In this document: piece after piece, positions 16,417-25,722 of the stretch
Position numbering within the stretch: the stretch's first letter is position 1
How the letters are laid out: every line of letters starts with the position of its first letter
Assembly: GCF_027924405.1 (NCBI RefSeq)
Contig: NZ_AP026978.1
Span: forward strand, 4,154,001-4,218,000
Length of the DNA stretch: 64,000 nucleotides
Source: Nocardia sputorum
GTDB taxonomy: Bacteria > Actinomycetota > Actinomycetes > Mycobacteriales > Mycobacteriaceae
Direction of reading: 5' to 3'
Position numbers and translations under genes: made by a program
Notes under the pieces: model-generated
What the model was told of the DNA's origin: nothing
Database searches by the model: none
What the model saw: only the letters and a program-made list of their open reading frames with translations

Positions 16417-19392
16417 GTGGTCAGCCTTCCGGTACGCGGCGCCTTCGTGGGGCGGGCCGCCGAACTCACGGCGTTGCAGGATGCTCACCGGGATCCGGCG
16501 GTGCATACCGTGCTGGTCGGGGGTGAAGCGGGCATCGGCAAGTCGCGATTGGTGGCGGAGTTCGGGACGCGGCTCGATGCTCGCACGGCGGTGGTGTCGG
16601 GACGGTGCCCGGAATTCGGTGCGAAGGGAGTTCCGTTCGCTCCGTTCATCGCGGTCATGCGCGCACTGCTGCGCGACAAAGGTGTGGAGGCTCTCGCGGC
16701 GCTGCTTCCGGCGCGACCGGCCCTGGCGCGCTGGCTTCCCGGACTGGCGGCGCGGTCTGACGGGGCGGAGGTCGACACCGACAGGATCCGGTTGTTCGGC
16801 GAGATCTTGACCGTGCTGGAACAGTTCGCCATGACCGAGCCGCTGGTGGTGGTGCTGGAAGATCTTCACTGGTCCGACGACGCCGGCCTGGACTTGCTCG
16901 CCTTCCTGGTGGCCAACATCGCCGAAGGGGATCTGTTCTTGGTCGGCACTTACCGGCCCGCCGATTCCGGGCCGCTGCGCAAGCTGGTCACCGGCCTGCG
17001 CCGAGACCCGAGCGTCCGCCTGCTCTCGACGGCGCCGCTGACCAAGCACGAGGTCGGCAGGCAGCTGGCCGCGCTGCGCGGCAGAGAACCGGAACCGGGG
17101 ACGATCACGCGCGTCTTCGAACGCAGCAGAGGAATCCCGCTGTTCGTGGAGGCGCTCGGCCCCGCACCCGAGGACACGCCCGCCGAGCTGTCCGAGCTGT
17201 TGCTCGGTCCTCTGTCGGACCTGCCCGCTCAGGCAGCATCGGTGCTGCGGCTCGCGGCGGCGGCCGGGTCACCGGTCCGGCACACCGTGCTGGCGGCGGC
17301 TTCCGACCTCGCCGAGGACGCGCTGACCACAGCGTTGCGGCTGCTGGTCGACCAGCAGCTGCTGGTGCCCGACGACACCGGTTACGCGTTCCGGCACGTC
17401 CTCATCCGCGACGCCGTCTACGCCGACTTGCTGCCGGCCGAACGAAAACGATTGCACAGAAGCATTTCTCGTGCACTGATCGCGCTCCGCGAACGCGATG
17501 CGGGCCAATGCCCCTCCGGCGAGCTGGCCTCTCACGCGTATGCCGCCGGAGAATTCACCTCCGCAATCCAGGCCGCCTGGGAAGCGGCGGCGGAAGCGAG
17601 AAGTGTCGGGGCGCACCGTGTCGAGGTGCGCCATCTGGACCGAGTGCTCGAATCGTGGGATCAGGTGGCGGAAGCGGCGAGCCGAGTGGACGCCGAGCGG
17701 ATCGAGGTCGTGGAAGCGGTCGTGGCGGCATGCTATCGGGGCGGCGTCATCGAGCGCGGGATCGCGGCGGCCGACGAGGCGCTGGCCGCCATCGATGCGG
17801 GGACCGAGCCGGAGCGTGTCGCCCGGCTGCGCTACTACCGCGCCGGACTGCGCAATCAGAGCAGTGGCGGCGGCGAAGACGACCTGCGCGCGGCATTGGC
17901 ATGTCTTCCGTCGAACCGTCCGACTCTGCTACGCGGCGAGGTGCTCGCCGAGCTCGCCGCGGCACGGGCGTTCAGCGGCGCGGCGGCCGCGGCCGAGCAC
18001 GACGCGCGTGCCGCCGTCGAGGTAGCCGAACAGTTGCGTGATGTCCCCACCGCCCACGACACCTCATCGGTCACGGCTACGGCACTCCGCCCGCCGGGCG
18101 TGATCGAGGAGGCGGCCGGTGCGGATGTCGCGACCGCAGTGAGCCACTGGCGGCGTTCGAGCGTCCTTCGCGAGGACCGGAGCGCCGCGTCACTGGCCGC
18201 GCGTGCCCACGCCTATCTCGGGCTGGCCACCGCGGACCGTCCGGACGTCGCCATGGCCCATTTCGAGCAGGCGCATGCCGCCGCGAAGGCCGCGGGAGAT
18301 CCGGGCACCTTGGTGACCGTGGTGCTGTGGGAAACAGCGCTGCTGGTGTCTGCGGGCGCCGACGAGGCGGCCATCGCGGCGATCCAACAGGGGTTGCGTG
18401 CCGCGCACGAGAGCTACCGATTCGCCGAGGCCGCGCCGATTCTGCTGGTCAAATGGGCGCAGGCGCTCACCGCCCTGGGCCGCTGGAACGAAGCGCTCGA
18501 TCTGATCGACGAATCGCTCACCGAGCAGTTGCCCCCGTTGAGCACCGCCGCGCTGCTGCTGTGTCACGCGCGGATCATGCTGGCGCGTGGCGACGACGAG
18601 GCCGCGACGACGAGCGCTGCGAACGCCCAGCCCTTGCTCGGAGATCGGCGCTGGGCCAGGCAATATCAGATCCAGCTGCACACCGTGCAGACCGAGATCG
18701 CGCTCGCAACGGGCAATCCGCAGCGCGCCGCCGAGATCGGCGCAGCGACGCTCACCGCGGACGATCTGGCCGCGCACCATCACGAGGCATGGGCGCTGGC
18801 CGATGCTGTCGCCCGAACTCGCTGCGCCCCATTGGTTCTCCACTCCGTAACGGAAAGGCTGCCGGTGACCACCGCGGTCGACGCCGCATACCGGAATTCC
18901 TGCCACGCCGTGCGCAGTGGCCGTCCCGCCGACTGGACCGCGGTAGCTTCTTCCTGGCGAACCCTGCGCCGGCCATTCGAGCTGGCCCGCAGCCTGCTCG
19001 AATCCGGCACAGCGGAATTGGCCGCGGGTGATCGTGTGGCAGCGCGCAGCGCCCTGCGGTCCGTTCTCCGGCTCGCGGACGAGGTGGCGGCGGCGCCACT
19101 CGCCGAGCAGGCCAGGCAGCTGGCCGATCGCGCCGGGATCGAACTCGCCGACTCCGGTAGCCAGCCTGCCACGGCCCGGCCGGCGAACACCTCTGGCCTG
19201 ACCCCGCGTGAACTCGACGTGCTACGCCTGGTGGCCACGGGCGCGAGCAACCGTCGGATCGCGGCCGAGTTGTTCATCAGCGCCAACACCGCGGGCGTGC
19301 ACGTCTCGCGGATTCTCACCAAGCTCGATGCGTCCAGCCGCACCGAGGCGGCCGCGATCGCGCGAGAACGCGGATTGCTCGTCTCCGGGTGA
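16417..19392 (+). CDS. large ATP-binding LuxR-family regulator (LAL)
   Basis: This is a 991-residue LAL-type activator. GGEAGIGKSR near residue 35 is the Walker A motif and VVVLEDLHW the Walker B. A long helical TPR-like middle follows. The C-terminal HTH at about residues 927-988 reads LTPRELDVLRLVATGASNRR then IAAELFISANTAGVHVSRIL. The GTG at 16417 is the start giving the canonical opening (LPVRGAFVGRAAEL); the frame extends further up into the inverted repeat but without coding character. ATP-driven oligomerisation switches such regulators. It probably controls the divergent epoxide hydrolase, which is inferred from position only. Confidence 0.9.
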   Translation: MVSLPVRGAFVGRAAELTALQDAHRDPAVHTVLVGGEAGIGKSRLVAEFGTRLDARTAVVSGRCPEFGAKGVPFAPFIAVMRALLRDKGVEALAALLPARPALARWLPGLAARSDGAEVDTDRIRLFGEILTVLEQFAMTEPLVVVLEDLHWSDDAGLDLLAFLVANIAEGDLFLVGTYRPADSGPLRKLVTGLRRDPSVRLLSTAPLTKHEVGRQLAALRGREPEPGTITRVFERSRGIPLFVEALGPAPEDTPAELSELLLGPLSDLPAQAASVLRLAAAAGSPVRHTVLAAASDLAEDALTTALRLLVDQQLLVPDDTGYAFRHVLIRDAVYADLLPAERKRLHRSISRALIALRERDAGQCPSGELASHAYAAGEFTSAIQAAWEAAAEARSVGAHRVEVRHLDRVLESWDQVAEAASRVDAERIEVVEAVVAACYRGGVIERGIAAADEALAAIDAGTEPERVARLRYYRAGLRNQSSGGGEDDLRAALACLPSNRPTLLRGEVLAELAAARAFSGAAAAAEHDARAAVEVAEQLRDVPTAHDTSSVTATALRPPGVIEEAAGADVATAVSHWRRSSVLREDRSAASLAARAHAYLGLATADRPDVAMAHFEQAHAAAKAAGDPGTLVTVVLWETALLVSAGADEAAIAAIQQGLRAAHESYRFAEAAPILLVKWAQALTALGRWNEALDLIDESLTEQLPPLSTAALLLCHARIMLARGDDEAATTSAANAQPLLGDRRWARQYQIQLHTVQTEIALATGNPQRAAEIGAATLTADDLAAHHHEAWALADAVARTRCAPLVLHSVTERLPVTTAVDAAYRNSCHAVRSGRPADWTAVASSWRTLRRPFELARSLLESGTAELAAGDRVAARSALRSVLRLADEVAAAPLAEQARQLADRAGIELADSGSQPATARPANTSGLTPRELDVLRLVATGASNRRIAAELFISANTAGVHVSRILTKLDASSRTEAAAIARERGLLVSG

Positions 19393-19526
19393 GGACGCGC
19401 GGCGACTGCCTGCCTCCGCGCATGAACCGACGCCGCAGAGCGGCGAACGCGGCCGGGCAGCGGGCGGCGAGACTGCCGAAGCCGAGGCGGGGACTACCGG
19501 CCCCCTGTCTCACCGCCGCATCGTAA

Positions 19527-19550
19527 GATACAGTAAGTCGAACATGTCTC
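19527..19550. promoter_or_regulatory. TetR-type operator upstream of the acyl-CoA dehydrogenase
   Basis: GATACA-N12-TGTCTC matches the operator before the TetR gene (21373-21396) at 18 of 24 positions, with identical spacing and a shared TCGAA core. It ends 14 bases before the dehydrogenase start. Confidence 0.6.
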
Positions 19551-19564
19551 GAAAGGACTGGTTG

Positions 19565-21358
19565 ATGCGGTCGACCCTGCTGTCCCGGCGCGATCTCGAT
19601 TTCCTGCTCTACGAGTGGTTGGACGTCGAGGGACTGACCAAGCGCGCGCGGTACGCCGAGCACTCGCGGGAGACCTTCGACGCCGTGCTCGAGCTCAGCG
19701 AGCAGCTCGCCACCAAGTACTTCGCGCCGCACAACAAGCTCAACGACGCCAACGAGCCCACCTTCGACGGCGAACGCGTGACCATCATCCCGGAGGTGGG
19801 CCAGGCGCTGGCCGCCTTCGCCAAGGCCGGACTGCCCTCGGCGGCAATGGATTACGAACTGGGCGGCGCACAGCTGCCCGCGACCGTCGCGCAGGCGAGC
19901 TACGCCTGGTTCCAGGCGGCCAACCCCGGCACCGCGGGCTACCCGTTCCTCACCGTCGCCAACGCGAATCTGCTCATCGCGCATGGACCCGAGCACGTCG
20001 AGAAGTTCGTCGAGCCCATGCTCGAGGGCCGCTTCTTCGGCACCATGTGCCTGTCGGAGCCGCAGGCCGGGTCGTCGCTGGCCGACATCGTCACCCGCGC
20101 CGAACCGCAGGACGACGGTACGTACCGCCTCTTCGGCACCAAGATGTGGATCTCGGGCGGCGATCACGAACTCGGCGAGAACATCGTCCACCTGGTGCTG
20201 GCCAAGATCCCCGGCGGGCCCGCGGGCACCAAGGGCATCTCGCTGTTCGTGGTGCCCCGGTTCCTGGTCGGCGACGACGGTTCGATCGGCGAGCGCAACG
20301 ACGTCGCGCTGGCCGGGCTCAACCACAAGATGGGCTTTCGCGGCACGGTCAACACCGTGCTGAATTTCGGCGAGGGTCGCTGGACGCCGGGCGGCGCGCC
20401 CGGCGCGGTCGGCTACCTGGTCGGCGAGCCGCATCGCGGATTGACCTACATGTTCCACATGATGAACGAGGCGCGCATCGGCGTCGGCTTGGTCGCCACG
20501 GCGCTCGGCTACACCGGGTATCTCGAGTCGCTGGACTACGCGCGCACGCGCACGCAGGGCCGGGCCAAGCTCCCCGCCGACCCGTCCTCGCCGCAGCGGC
20601 CGATCATCGAGCACGCCGACGTCAAGCGCATGCTGCTGGCACAGAAGTCCTATGCCGAAGGCGCTCTGGCGCTGGTGCTCTACTGCGCGCGACTGGTCGA
20701 CGACCAGCGCACCGCCGAATCCGAGGACGAACGCCGCGCGGTCACCCTGCTGCTGGACATCCTCACCCCGATCGCGAAGAGCTGGCCCTCGCAGTGGTGC
20801 CTGGAGGCCAACAGCCTCGCCATCCAGGTGCTCGGCGGCTACGGCTACACCCGCGAATACAACGTCGAACAGCATTACCGGGACAACCGGCTCAACCCGA
20901 TCCACGAGGGCACGCACGGCATCCAGGGCTTGGACCTGCTGGGACGCAAGGTCACTCAGCAGGGCGGCGCCAGCCTGCTCGCGCTCGGTTCGCGCGTCGA
21001 CGCGACCATCACGGCCGCACGCGCGTCGGGCGGCGAAGCGGCCGAGCTCGCCGCTGAGCTGGATTCGGCATGGCGGCGGTTGGTCGAGGTGACCGCCGGA
21101 CTGTTCGCCACCGGTGATGTCGAGGCCGCGCTGGCCAACAGCTCGGTGTATCTGGAAGCGTTCGGGCACACCGTGCTGGCCTGGATCTGGCTCGAACAGT
21201 TCCTCGCCGCTGGGGAGCGTTCCGGTGATTTCTACGATGGGAAGCGGCACGCGGCCCGGTTCTTCTATCGTTTCGAATTGCCGAAGACCGCACCGGCGCT
21301 GGATCTGCTCGCCAGGCTGGACCGGACTACTCTGCAGATGCGCGACGCCTGGTTCTGA
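19565..21358 (+). CDS. acyl-CoA dehydrogenase (FadE5/DmdC-like large subfamily)
   Basis: This is a 597-residue flavoprotein that makes the 2,3-double bond in acyl-CoA. It belongs to the large subfamily with a C-terminal extension that includes FadE5 and the DmdC methylmercaptopropionyl-CoA dehydrogenases. MCLSEPQAGSSLADI and KMWISGGDH are the FAD and substrate signatures. The glutamate in IHEGTHGIQGLDLLGRK is the expected catalytic base. AAAGGA is seven bases before the ATG at 19565. The TetR gene follows 31 bases downstream, and both genes carry the same operator. The substrate is not identifiable; DmdC-like activity is only one possibility. Confidence 0.93.
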   Translation: MRSTLLSRRDLDFLLYEWLDVEGLTKRARYAEHSRETFDAVLELSEQLATKYFAPHNKLNDANEPTFDGERVTIIPEVGQALAAFAKAGLPSAAMDYELGGAQLPATVAQASYAWFQAANPGTAGYPFLTVANANLLIAHGPEHVEKFVEPMLEGRFFGTMCLSEPQAGSSLADIVTRAEPQDDGTYRLFGTKMWISGGDHELGENIVHLVLAKIPGGPAGTKGISLFVVPRFLVGDDGSIGERNDVALAGLNHKMGFRGTVNTVLNFGEGRWTPGGAPGAVGYLVGEPHRGLTYMFHMMNEARIGVGLVATALGYTGYLESLDYARTRTQGRAKLPADPSSPQRPIIEHADVKRMLLAQKSYAEGALALVLYCARLVDDQRTAESEDERRAVTLLLDILTPIAKSWPSQWCLEANSLAIQVLGGYGYTREYNVEQHYRDNRLNPIHEGTHGIQGLDLLGRKVTQQGGASLLALGSRVDATITAARASGGEAAELAAELDSAWRRLVEVTAGLFATGDVEAALANSSVYLEAFGHTVLAWIWLEQFLAAGERSGDFYDGKRHAARFFYRFELPKTAPALDLLARLDRTTLQMRDAWF

Positions 21359-21372
21359 ACGCGGCCCGTTTC

Positions 21373-21396
21373 GATACACTCTCTCGAAGATGTATC
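21373..21396. promoter_or_regulatory. TetR-type operator at the tetR start
   Basis: GATACA-N12-TGTATC has perfect 6-base arms and overlaps the first codons if translation begins at 21390. It matches the site at 19527-19550, which supports autoregulation by the downstream TetR protein. Confidence 0.6.
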
Positions 21397-22016
21397 ATTC
21401 CGCGGTGATCGATTCCAGCCAGCGGACCACTCGCCCTCCCGGCCGACCGGCCTCCGCGACCAGGGAACAGGTCATCGAGCACGCTCGCCGGGCGTTCCTG
21501 GCCGGTGAACGCGTGGACATCCAGGCGATCGCCGGACAACTCGGGCTCAGCCGCGCGTCGGTCTACCGCTGGTTCGGCTCCCGCGACGGGGTGCTCGGTG
21601 CGGTCCTGGCCGGGGAGTTCGAGGCGCTGCTCACCCGCGCCGACGCCCGCCGCCGCTCCACCGGAGCGCGGCGCATCCTGGACGTGCTGTACCGGGTCAA
21701 CCGGTGGATGACCGACAACGAACCGTTCCGGCGCTACTTCGAGAACGAGCCGCTGTCCGGGCTGCGCATCCTCACCGCGGGCGACGGACCGGTGCAACCG
21801 CTGGTCGTCGGCACCGTCCGCGAGCTGATCATCCGCGCCACGGAGGAGGACGGCTACACCCCGCCGCTGGAACCGGCGCTGCTGGCCTACGCGCTGGTCC
21901 GGCTCGGCGAGGCATTCCTGTACAACGACAGCGTCGCGGGCATCCGCGGGGACGTCGACCGGCTGCACGAGGTCCAGGCGGCGCTGCTGGGCATCCCCGA
22001 GGCCATCACGCCGTAG
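21390..22016 (+). CDS. TetR family regulator
   Basis: This is a repressor of about 208 residues. The N-terminal HTH (IQAIAGQLGLSRASVYRWFG) is at about residues 45-65, and the rest is a helical ligand-binding domain with the QsdR-like ending AFLYNDSVAGIRGDVDRL. The ATG at 21390 lies within its own operator, so the GTG at 21405 is a sound alternative; neither has a clear Shine-Dalgarno sequence. It follows the acyl-CoA dehydrogenase and shares the operator motif with it. It probably derepresses both when an acyl-CoA or acid is present. Confidence 0.88.
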   Translation: MYHSAVIDSSQRTTRPPGRPASATREQVIEHARRAFLAGERVDIQAIAGQLGLSRASVYRWFGSRDGVLGAVLAGEFEALLTRADARRRSTGARRILDVLYRVNRWMTDNEPFRRYFENEPLSGLRILTAGDGPVQPLVVGTVRELIIRATEEDGYTPPLEPALLAYALVRLGEAFLYNDSVAGIRGDVDRLHEVQAALLGIPEAITP

Positions 22017-22444
22017 CGCACCGCGACCCCGAGGCGCATCCCGAGACCTTCCGGGTTCCGGATCCGCTGATCCGCGGCGGCACGACGGGCGTCCGGCCGG
22101 GCGCGCGAGCACCCGGCTCGACCGGGCGGGCAGCGCAGGACGACGCTCGCTCCGGCGTGCATCACCGTCCCCGGCCGATGAACGGACTATCTACGGTTCG
22201 CCTCCGTAGATTTCGGCCCGCACCTGCCCCGACGGCGTAATTCGAATCGGCCTGATCGAAATGCGCTCCGCGTCGCGCGGGTGGCGTAATGCCCGAGCGT
22301 TGCCGCATATCGCCAGGTCGGGCCGGGAAGCGCCCGGCGCAATAACATCCCCTGATTTCCGTCGGCGGTCAGCGTGGCGCCGACCCGCCCGCGACCCCGT
22401 TATCGTCGCTATTCGTGCAGGTCAGCGATGGAAAGGCGGAGACG
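22017..22444. other. intergenic region between tetR and gntR
   Basis: No gene is supported here. An 8-base perfect hairpin (22189-22196 with 22204-22211, loop 7) may end the tetR transcript, although no T run follows. A TATCGT at 22401-22406 fits the actinomycete -10 pattern TANNNT and would start the GntR operon close to the GTG at 22415. Confidence 0.4.
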
Positions 22445-23200
22445 GTGGCAGCGGAACCCACGCCGGTGCGGCAGTTGCGCGCCGATCAAGCGCGGCGGGT
22501 GGCCGACATCTTGCGCCACCAACTGCACGCGGGCGCGTTCGACGGCGCGCTGCCGAGCGAACAGGAGCTCGCCGCCGAGTACGGCTCCTCCCGCAACACC
22601 GTCCGCGACGCGTTGGCACTGTTGAAGGACGAGGGCTTGATCGACCGGGCGCCCAAAGTGGGCACCCGGGTGGCCACCCGCAAGTACGACCATGGCCTGG
22701 ACGCGCTGCTCGGCTTGCAGGAGACGTTCAAGGGCCACGGCACCGTACGTAACGAGGTGCGCGCGGCGATGCACGTCGCCGCTCCGCCCGCCGTCGCCCG
22801 CAGGCTCGGCCTGGCGCCGGGCGAGCGCGTGGTCTACCTGGAGCGGCTGCGCTACCTCGCGGATCTGCCGCTGAGCCTCGACCTCACCTACCTCGTGCCC
22901 GACATCGGCACCGAGGTGCTCGGCCACGACCTCGAGCACACCGACGTCTTCGTGCTGCTCGAACGCATCAGCGGCCACTCGCTCGGCTCGGCCGACCTCG
23001 CCCTGGAGGCGGTGCCCGCCGACCCGCACACCGCCTCCACCCTCGACGTCCCCGGCGGCGCGCCGCTGCTGATGCTGGAACGACTGACCCGGCTCGACGA
23101 CGGCCGCCCGGTGGATCTGGAGTACATCCGCATGCGCGGCGACCGCATCACCATGCGCGGCAGCCTGACCCGCAGCACCCCCGAATGGAAGGTCCTCTAG
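22445..23200 (+). CDS. GntR family regulator with UTRA domain
   Basis: This is a 251-residue regulator. The winged helix covers about residues 12-75 (LPSEQELAAEYGSSRNTVRD), followed by a UTRA-type ligand domain with typical LGLAPGERVVYLERLRYLAD. A GTG at 22445 has GGCGGAG at good spacing. A GTG at 22415 in the same frame could be used from a leaderless message, given the TATCGT at 22401. The ferredoxin ATG follows the stop with no gap, so the regulator heads the whole transport-redox operon and probably senses its substrate. GntR/UTRA proteins usually act as repressors released by ligand. Confidence 0.9.
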   Translation: MAAEPTPVRQLRADQARRVADILRHQLHAGAFDGALPSEQELAAEYGSSRNTVRDALALLKDEGLIDRAPKVGTRVATRKYDHGLDALLGLQETFKGHGTVRNEVRAAMHVAAPPAVARRLGLAPGERVVYLERLRYLADLPLSLDLTYLVPDIGTEVLGHDLEHTDVFVLLERISGHSLGSADLALEAVPADPHTASTLDVPGGAPLLMLERLTRLDDGRPVDLEYIRMRGDRITMRGSLTRSTPEWKVL

Positions 23201-23428
23201 ATGGCACTCGTGAACCAGCGCGCCGACATCCCCGTCACCATCGATGAGTCGCTGTGCATCCAGGGCTGCACGCTGTGCGTCGAGATCTGCCCCCTCGACT
23301 CCCTGGCCATCAACCCCGAGAACGGCAAGGCCTTCATGCACGTGGACGAGTGCTGGTACTGCGGTCCCTGCGCGGCCCGCTGCCCCACCGGCGCCGTCAC
23401 CGTCAACATGCCCTACCTGCTCCGCTGA
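23201..23428 (+). CDS. two-cluster 4Fe-4S ferredoxin, AprB-like
   Basis: This is a 75-residue ferredoxin with two cysteine clusters: CIQGCTLCVEICP and CWYCGPCAARCP. The first has an unusual extra spacing residue, and aromatic residues surround the second. Both features recall the beta subunit of dissimilatory APS reductase more than ordinary bacterial ferredoxins. The ATG is immediately next to the GntR stop. It is likely the electron partner of the AprA-like flavoprotein at the end of the operon. The identification as AprB-like is by eye; a generic ferredoxin is the alternative. Confidence 0.85.
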   Translation: MALVNQRADIPVTIDESLCIQGCTLCVEICPLDSLAINPENGKAFMHVDECWYCGPCAARCPTGAVTVNMPYLLR

Positions 23429-23440
23429 TCTGGAAGACCG

Positions 23441-24868
23441 ATGAAAGTGAAATTCGCCCCCGTCCTGCTCGCCGCCGCGCTCGCGCTCGCCGGGTGCTCG
23501 CTGGAGCAGAGCGACGACACACCGGCGGGCACCGTCAAGGTGGTCGTCGGCTACCAGTCCAAGACCATCAACACCGTCACCGCGGGCACTCTGCTCCGCG
23601 CGCAGGGTTACCTCGAGCAGCGGCTGCAGAAGATCACCGAAAGCGGCGGGGCCAAGTACCAGGTCGAGTGGCAGGACTACGACACGGGCGCGCCGATCAC
23701 CGCGCAGATGGTGGCCGAAAAGATCGACATCGGGTCGATGGGTGACTACCCGCTGCTGATCAACGGCTCCCGCACCCAGGTCAACGAGCGCTCGCGCACC
23801 GAGCTGGTGTCGGTCACCGGGTACAACCCCAAGGGCGCGCTGAACATGGTCGTGGTGCCGAACGATTCGGCGGCCACCGGCATCGCCGACCTGGCCGGAC
23901 AGAAGATCTCGGCCAGCGTCGGCTCGGCCGGGCACGGCACGCTGGTGCAGGCGCTGTCGCGGGCCGGGATCGATCCGGCCAAGGGCGTGGAGGTGCTCAA
24001 CCAGCAGCCGCAGGTCGGCGCGACGGCCTTGGAATCCCGTCAGGTGGGCGCGCTGTCCCAGTTCGTGGCGTGGCCGGGGCTGGTCGTCTTCCAGAACAAG
24101 GCCAAGCTGCTCTACGACGGCGCCGAACTCGGCGTGCCGACCTTCCACGGCGTGGTCGCCCGGCGCGCCTACGCCGCCGAGCACCCGGAGGTGCTGCAGG
24201 CGTTCCTGGCCGCGCAACTGGACGCCACCCGGTTCCTGCGGGAGAAGCCGTTCGAGGCCGCGAAGATCGTCGCCGACGGGTCCGGACTGCCGCCGGAGGT
24301 GGTGTACCTCTACAACGGCCCCGGCGGAACGAGTTTCGACACCACGCTCAAGCCGAGCCTGATCAACGCGCTCAAAGGCGATGTGGCATATCTGAAGTCG
24401 ATCGGCGACTTCGCGGACCTGGACATCGACCGGTTCGTCGACGACGGGCCGCTGCGCAAGGCGTACGCGGAGACCGGCGGCGGCGACTACGACCGTGACC
24501 TGGCGTCCACCGCCAACCCGGCCCGGGTGAGCGGCGCCGACCCCGTTTGCGGCAAAGCGGCGGAGAATCCCGCGCTGGCCGGCGAGCTGTGGGTGGACGG
24601 TGCATCCCAGCCGCAACCGGCCGCGGATCCGACCTGCCTGCTGCGCGCCGTCCAGGCCGCGAAGGCGCAGGGCAAGACGATCCGGGCGGCCTATGTCCCG
24701 GACACCGAACTGGGCACCCGCTGGTTCGCCGACAAGTCGATCTGGCTGCGCGACGGCGCCGCCTACCTGCCTTTCACCACCCCCGCGGCCGCGCAGCGCT
24801 ACCGGCAGGCGCATCCGTCCGCCGCGCCGGTCACCTACGACCAGGCCGTCACGGAAGTACGCGGATGA
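23441..24868 (+). CDS. ABC transporter substrate-binding lipoprotein with NosL-like C-terminal domain
   Basis: This is a 475-residue lipoprotein. LAGCS gives the lipid-modified cysteine at residue 19. Residues 30-340 form a nitrate/sulfonate/taurine-type binding domain (DIGSMGDYPLLINGS, then DLAGQKISASVGSAGHGTLV). Residues from about 366 (DPVCGK) to the end (AYLPFTTPAAAQRYRQAHP) resemble NosL, a copper-binding helper of nitrous oxide reductase. Plain sulfonate binding proteins are about 330 residues, so the extra 110-130 residues are a real fusion. The stop overlaps the permease start. It delivers the substrate of this operon from the cell surface; a metal role is possible. Confidence 0.85.
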   Translation: MKVKFAPVLLAAALALAGCSLEQSDDTPAGTVKVVVGYQSKTINTVTAGTLLRAQGYLEQRLQKITESGGAKYQVEWQDYDTGAPITAQMVAEKIDIGSMGDYPLLINGSRTQVNERSRTELVSVTGYNPKGALNMVVVPNDSAATGIADLAGQKISASVGSAGHGTLVQALSRAGIDPAKGVEVLNQQPQVGATALESRQVGALSQFVAWPGLVVFQNKAKLLYDGAELGVPTFHGVVARRAYAAEHPEVLQAFLAAQLDATRFLREKPFEAAKIVADGSGLPPEVVYLYNGPGGTSFDTTLKPSLINALKGDVAYLKSIGDFADLDIDRFVDDGPLRKAYAETGGGDYDRDLASTANPARVSGADPVCGKAAENPALAGELWVDGASQPQPAADPTCLLRAVQAAKAQGKTIRAAYVPDTELGTRWFADKSIWLRDGAAYLPFTTPAAAQRYRQAHPSAAPVTYDQAVTEVRG

Positions 24869-25722
24869 CCAGCGAACTCGCCGCACCGGCGGTGCCGGTC
24901 ACGGCCGAACCCACCGTCACCCGAGCGGCGGCCACACCGACGCCGCGCTCGGCTTGGCGCTCGCGCCTGCTGCGGGTGGCCTCCGTCGCCGTCGCGGTCG
25001 GTCTGTGGCAGCTGCTCACGGTCAACAACGTGCGGGCGGGCCTGCGTTTCGACACGCTGCCGACCGTCACCGAGATCGTCGCCGAATTCGGCACGCAGCT
25101 GCGCGCCGACCAGTACTACCTGGACATCGCGCAGTCGCTGATCCGGATCGTCACCGGCTTCGGGCTGGCGGCGGTGATCGGCGTCATCGCGGGCATCGGC
25201 CTGGGCCGGTCGCGGCTGCTGGCCGACACCTTCGGCCCGTTGGCCGAACTGGTCCGGCCGATCCCGGCCATCGCCCTGGTCCCGGTCGCGATCCTGCTGT
25301 TCCCCAGCGACGAATCCGGCATCGTGTTCATCACCTTCACCGCGTCACTGTTCCCGGTGCTGGTGAGCACCAGGCATGCGGTGCGCGCCCTGCCGACGAT
25401 CTGGGAGGACGCGGTGCGCACGCTCGGCGCGTCCCGGCTGGACGTGCTCGCGCGCGTGGTGTTCCCCGGCATCCTGCCCGGCGTCTTCAGCGGACTGTCC
25501 GTCGGTGTCGGCGTGGCGTGGATCTGTCTCATCTCCGCGGAGATGATCTCCGGCCGCCTCGGCGTCGGCTACCGCACCTGGCAGGCCTACACCATCGTGG
25601 ACTATCCGGCGGTGTTCGTCGGCATGATCACCATCGGCGTCCTCGGTTTCGCGACTTCGGGGCTGGTCGAACTGGCCGGCCGCCGCATCACCCGCTGGCT
25701 GCCCAGGGAGGTCGAAGCATGA
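24865..25722 (+). CDS. ABC transporter permease (nitrate/sulfonate/taurine type)
   Basis: This 285-residue inner-membrane permease has about six helices after a hydrophilic proline- and alanine-rich N-terminus. The EAA-type coupling loop is DAVRTLGASRLDVLARVVFP near residues 185-205. The ATG overlaps the binding-protein stop by four bases (ATGA), and its stop overlaps the ATPase start in the same way. It forms the channel of the importer with the flanking gene products. The family handles sulfonates, taurine, nitrate, thiamine precursors and similar small solutes, so the substrate cannot be fixed from this protein alone. Confidence 0.92.
   Translation: MTSELAAPAVPVTAEPTVTRAAATPTPRSAWRSRLLRVASVAVAVGLWQLLTVNNVRAGLRFDTLPTVTEIVAEFGTQLRADQYYLDIAQSLIRIVTGFGLAAVIGVIAGIGLGRSRLLADTFGPLAELVRPIPAIALVPVAILLFPSDESGIVFITFTASLFPVLVSTRHAVRALPTIWEDAVRTLGASRLDVLARVVFPGILPGVFSGLSVGVGVAWICLISAEMISGRLGVGYRTWQAYTIVDYPAVFVGMITIGVLGFATSGLVELAGRRITRWLPREVEA

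Noticed and set aside
19316..21379. 687-codon minus-strand open frame opposite the acyl-CoA dehydrogenase
   Set aside because: It mirrors the real gene; composition is that of antisense translation and no family motif is seen.
22409..24886. 825-codon open frame on the minus strand across the GntR, ferredoxin and SBP genes
   Set aside because: It is antisense to three clear genes in very GC-rich DNA. Its translation is rich in Arg, Gly, Val and His without domains.
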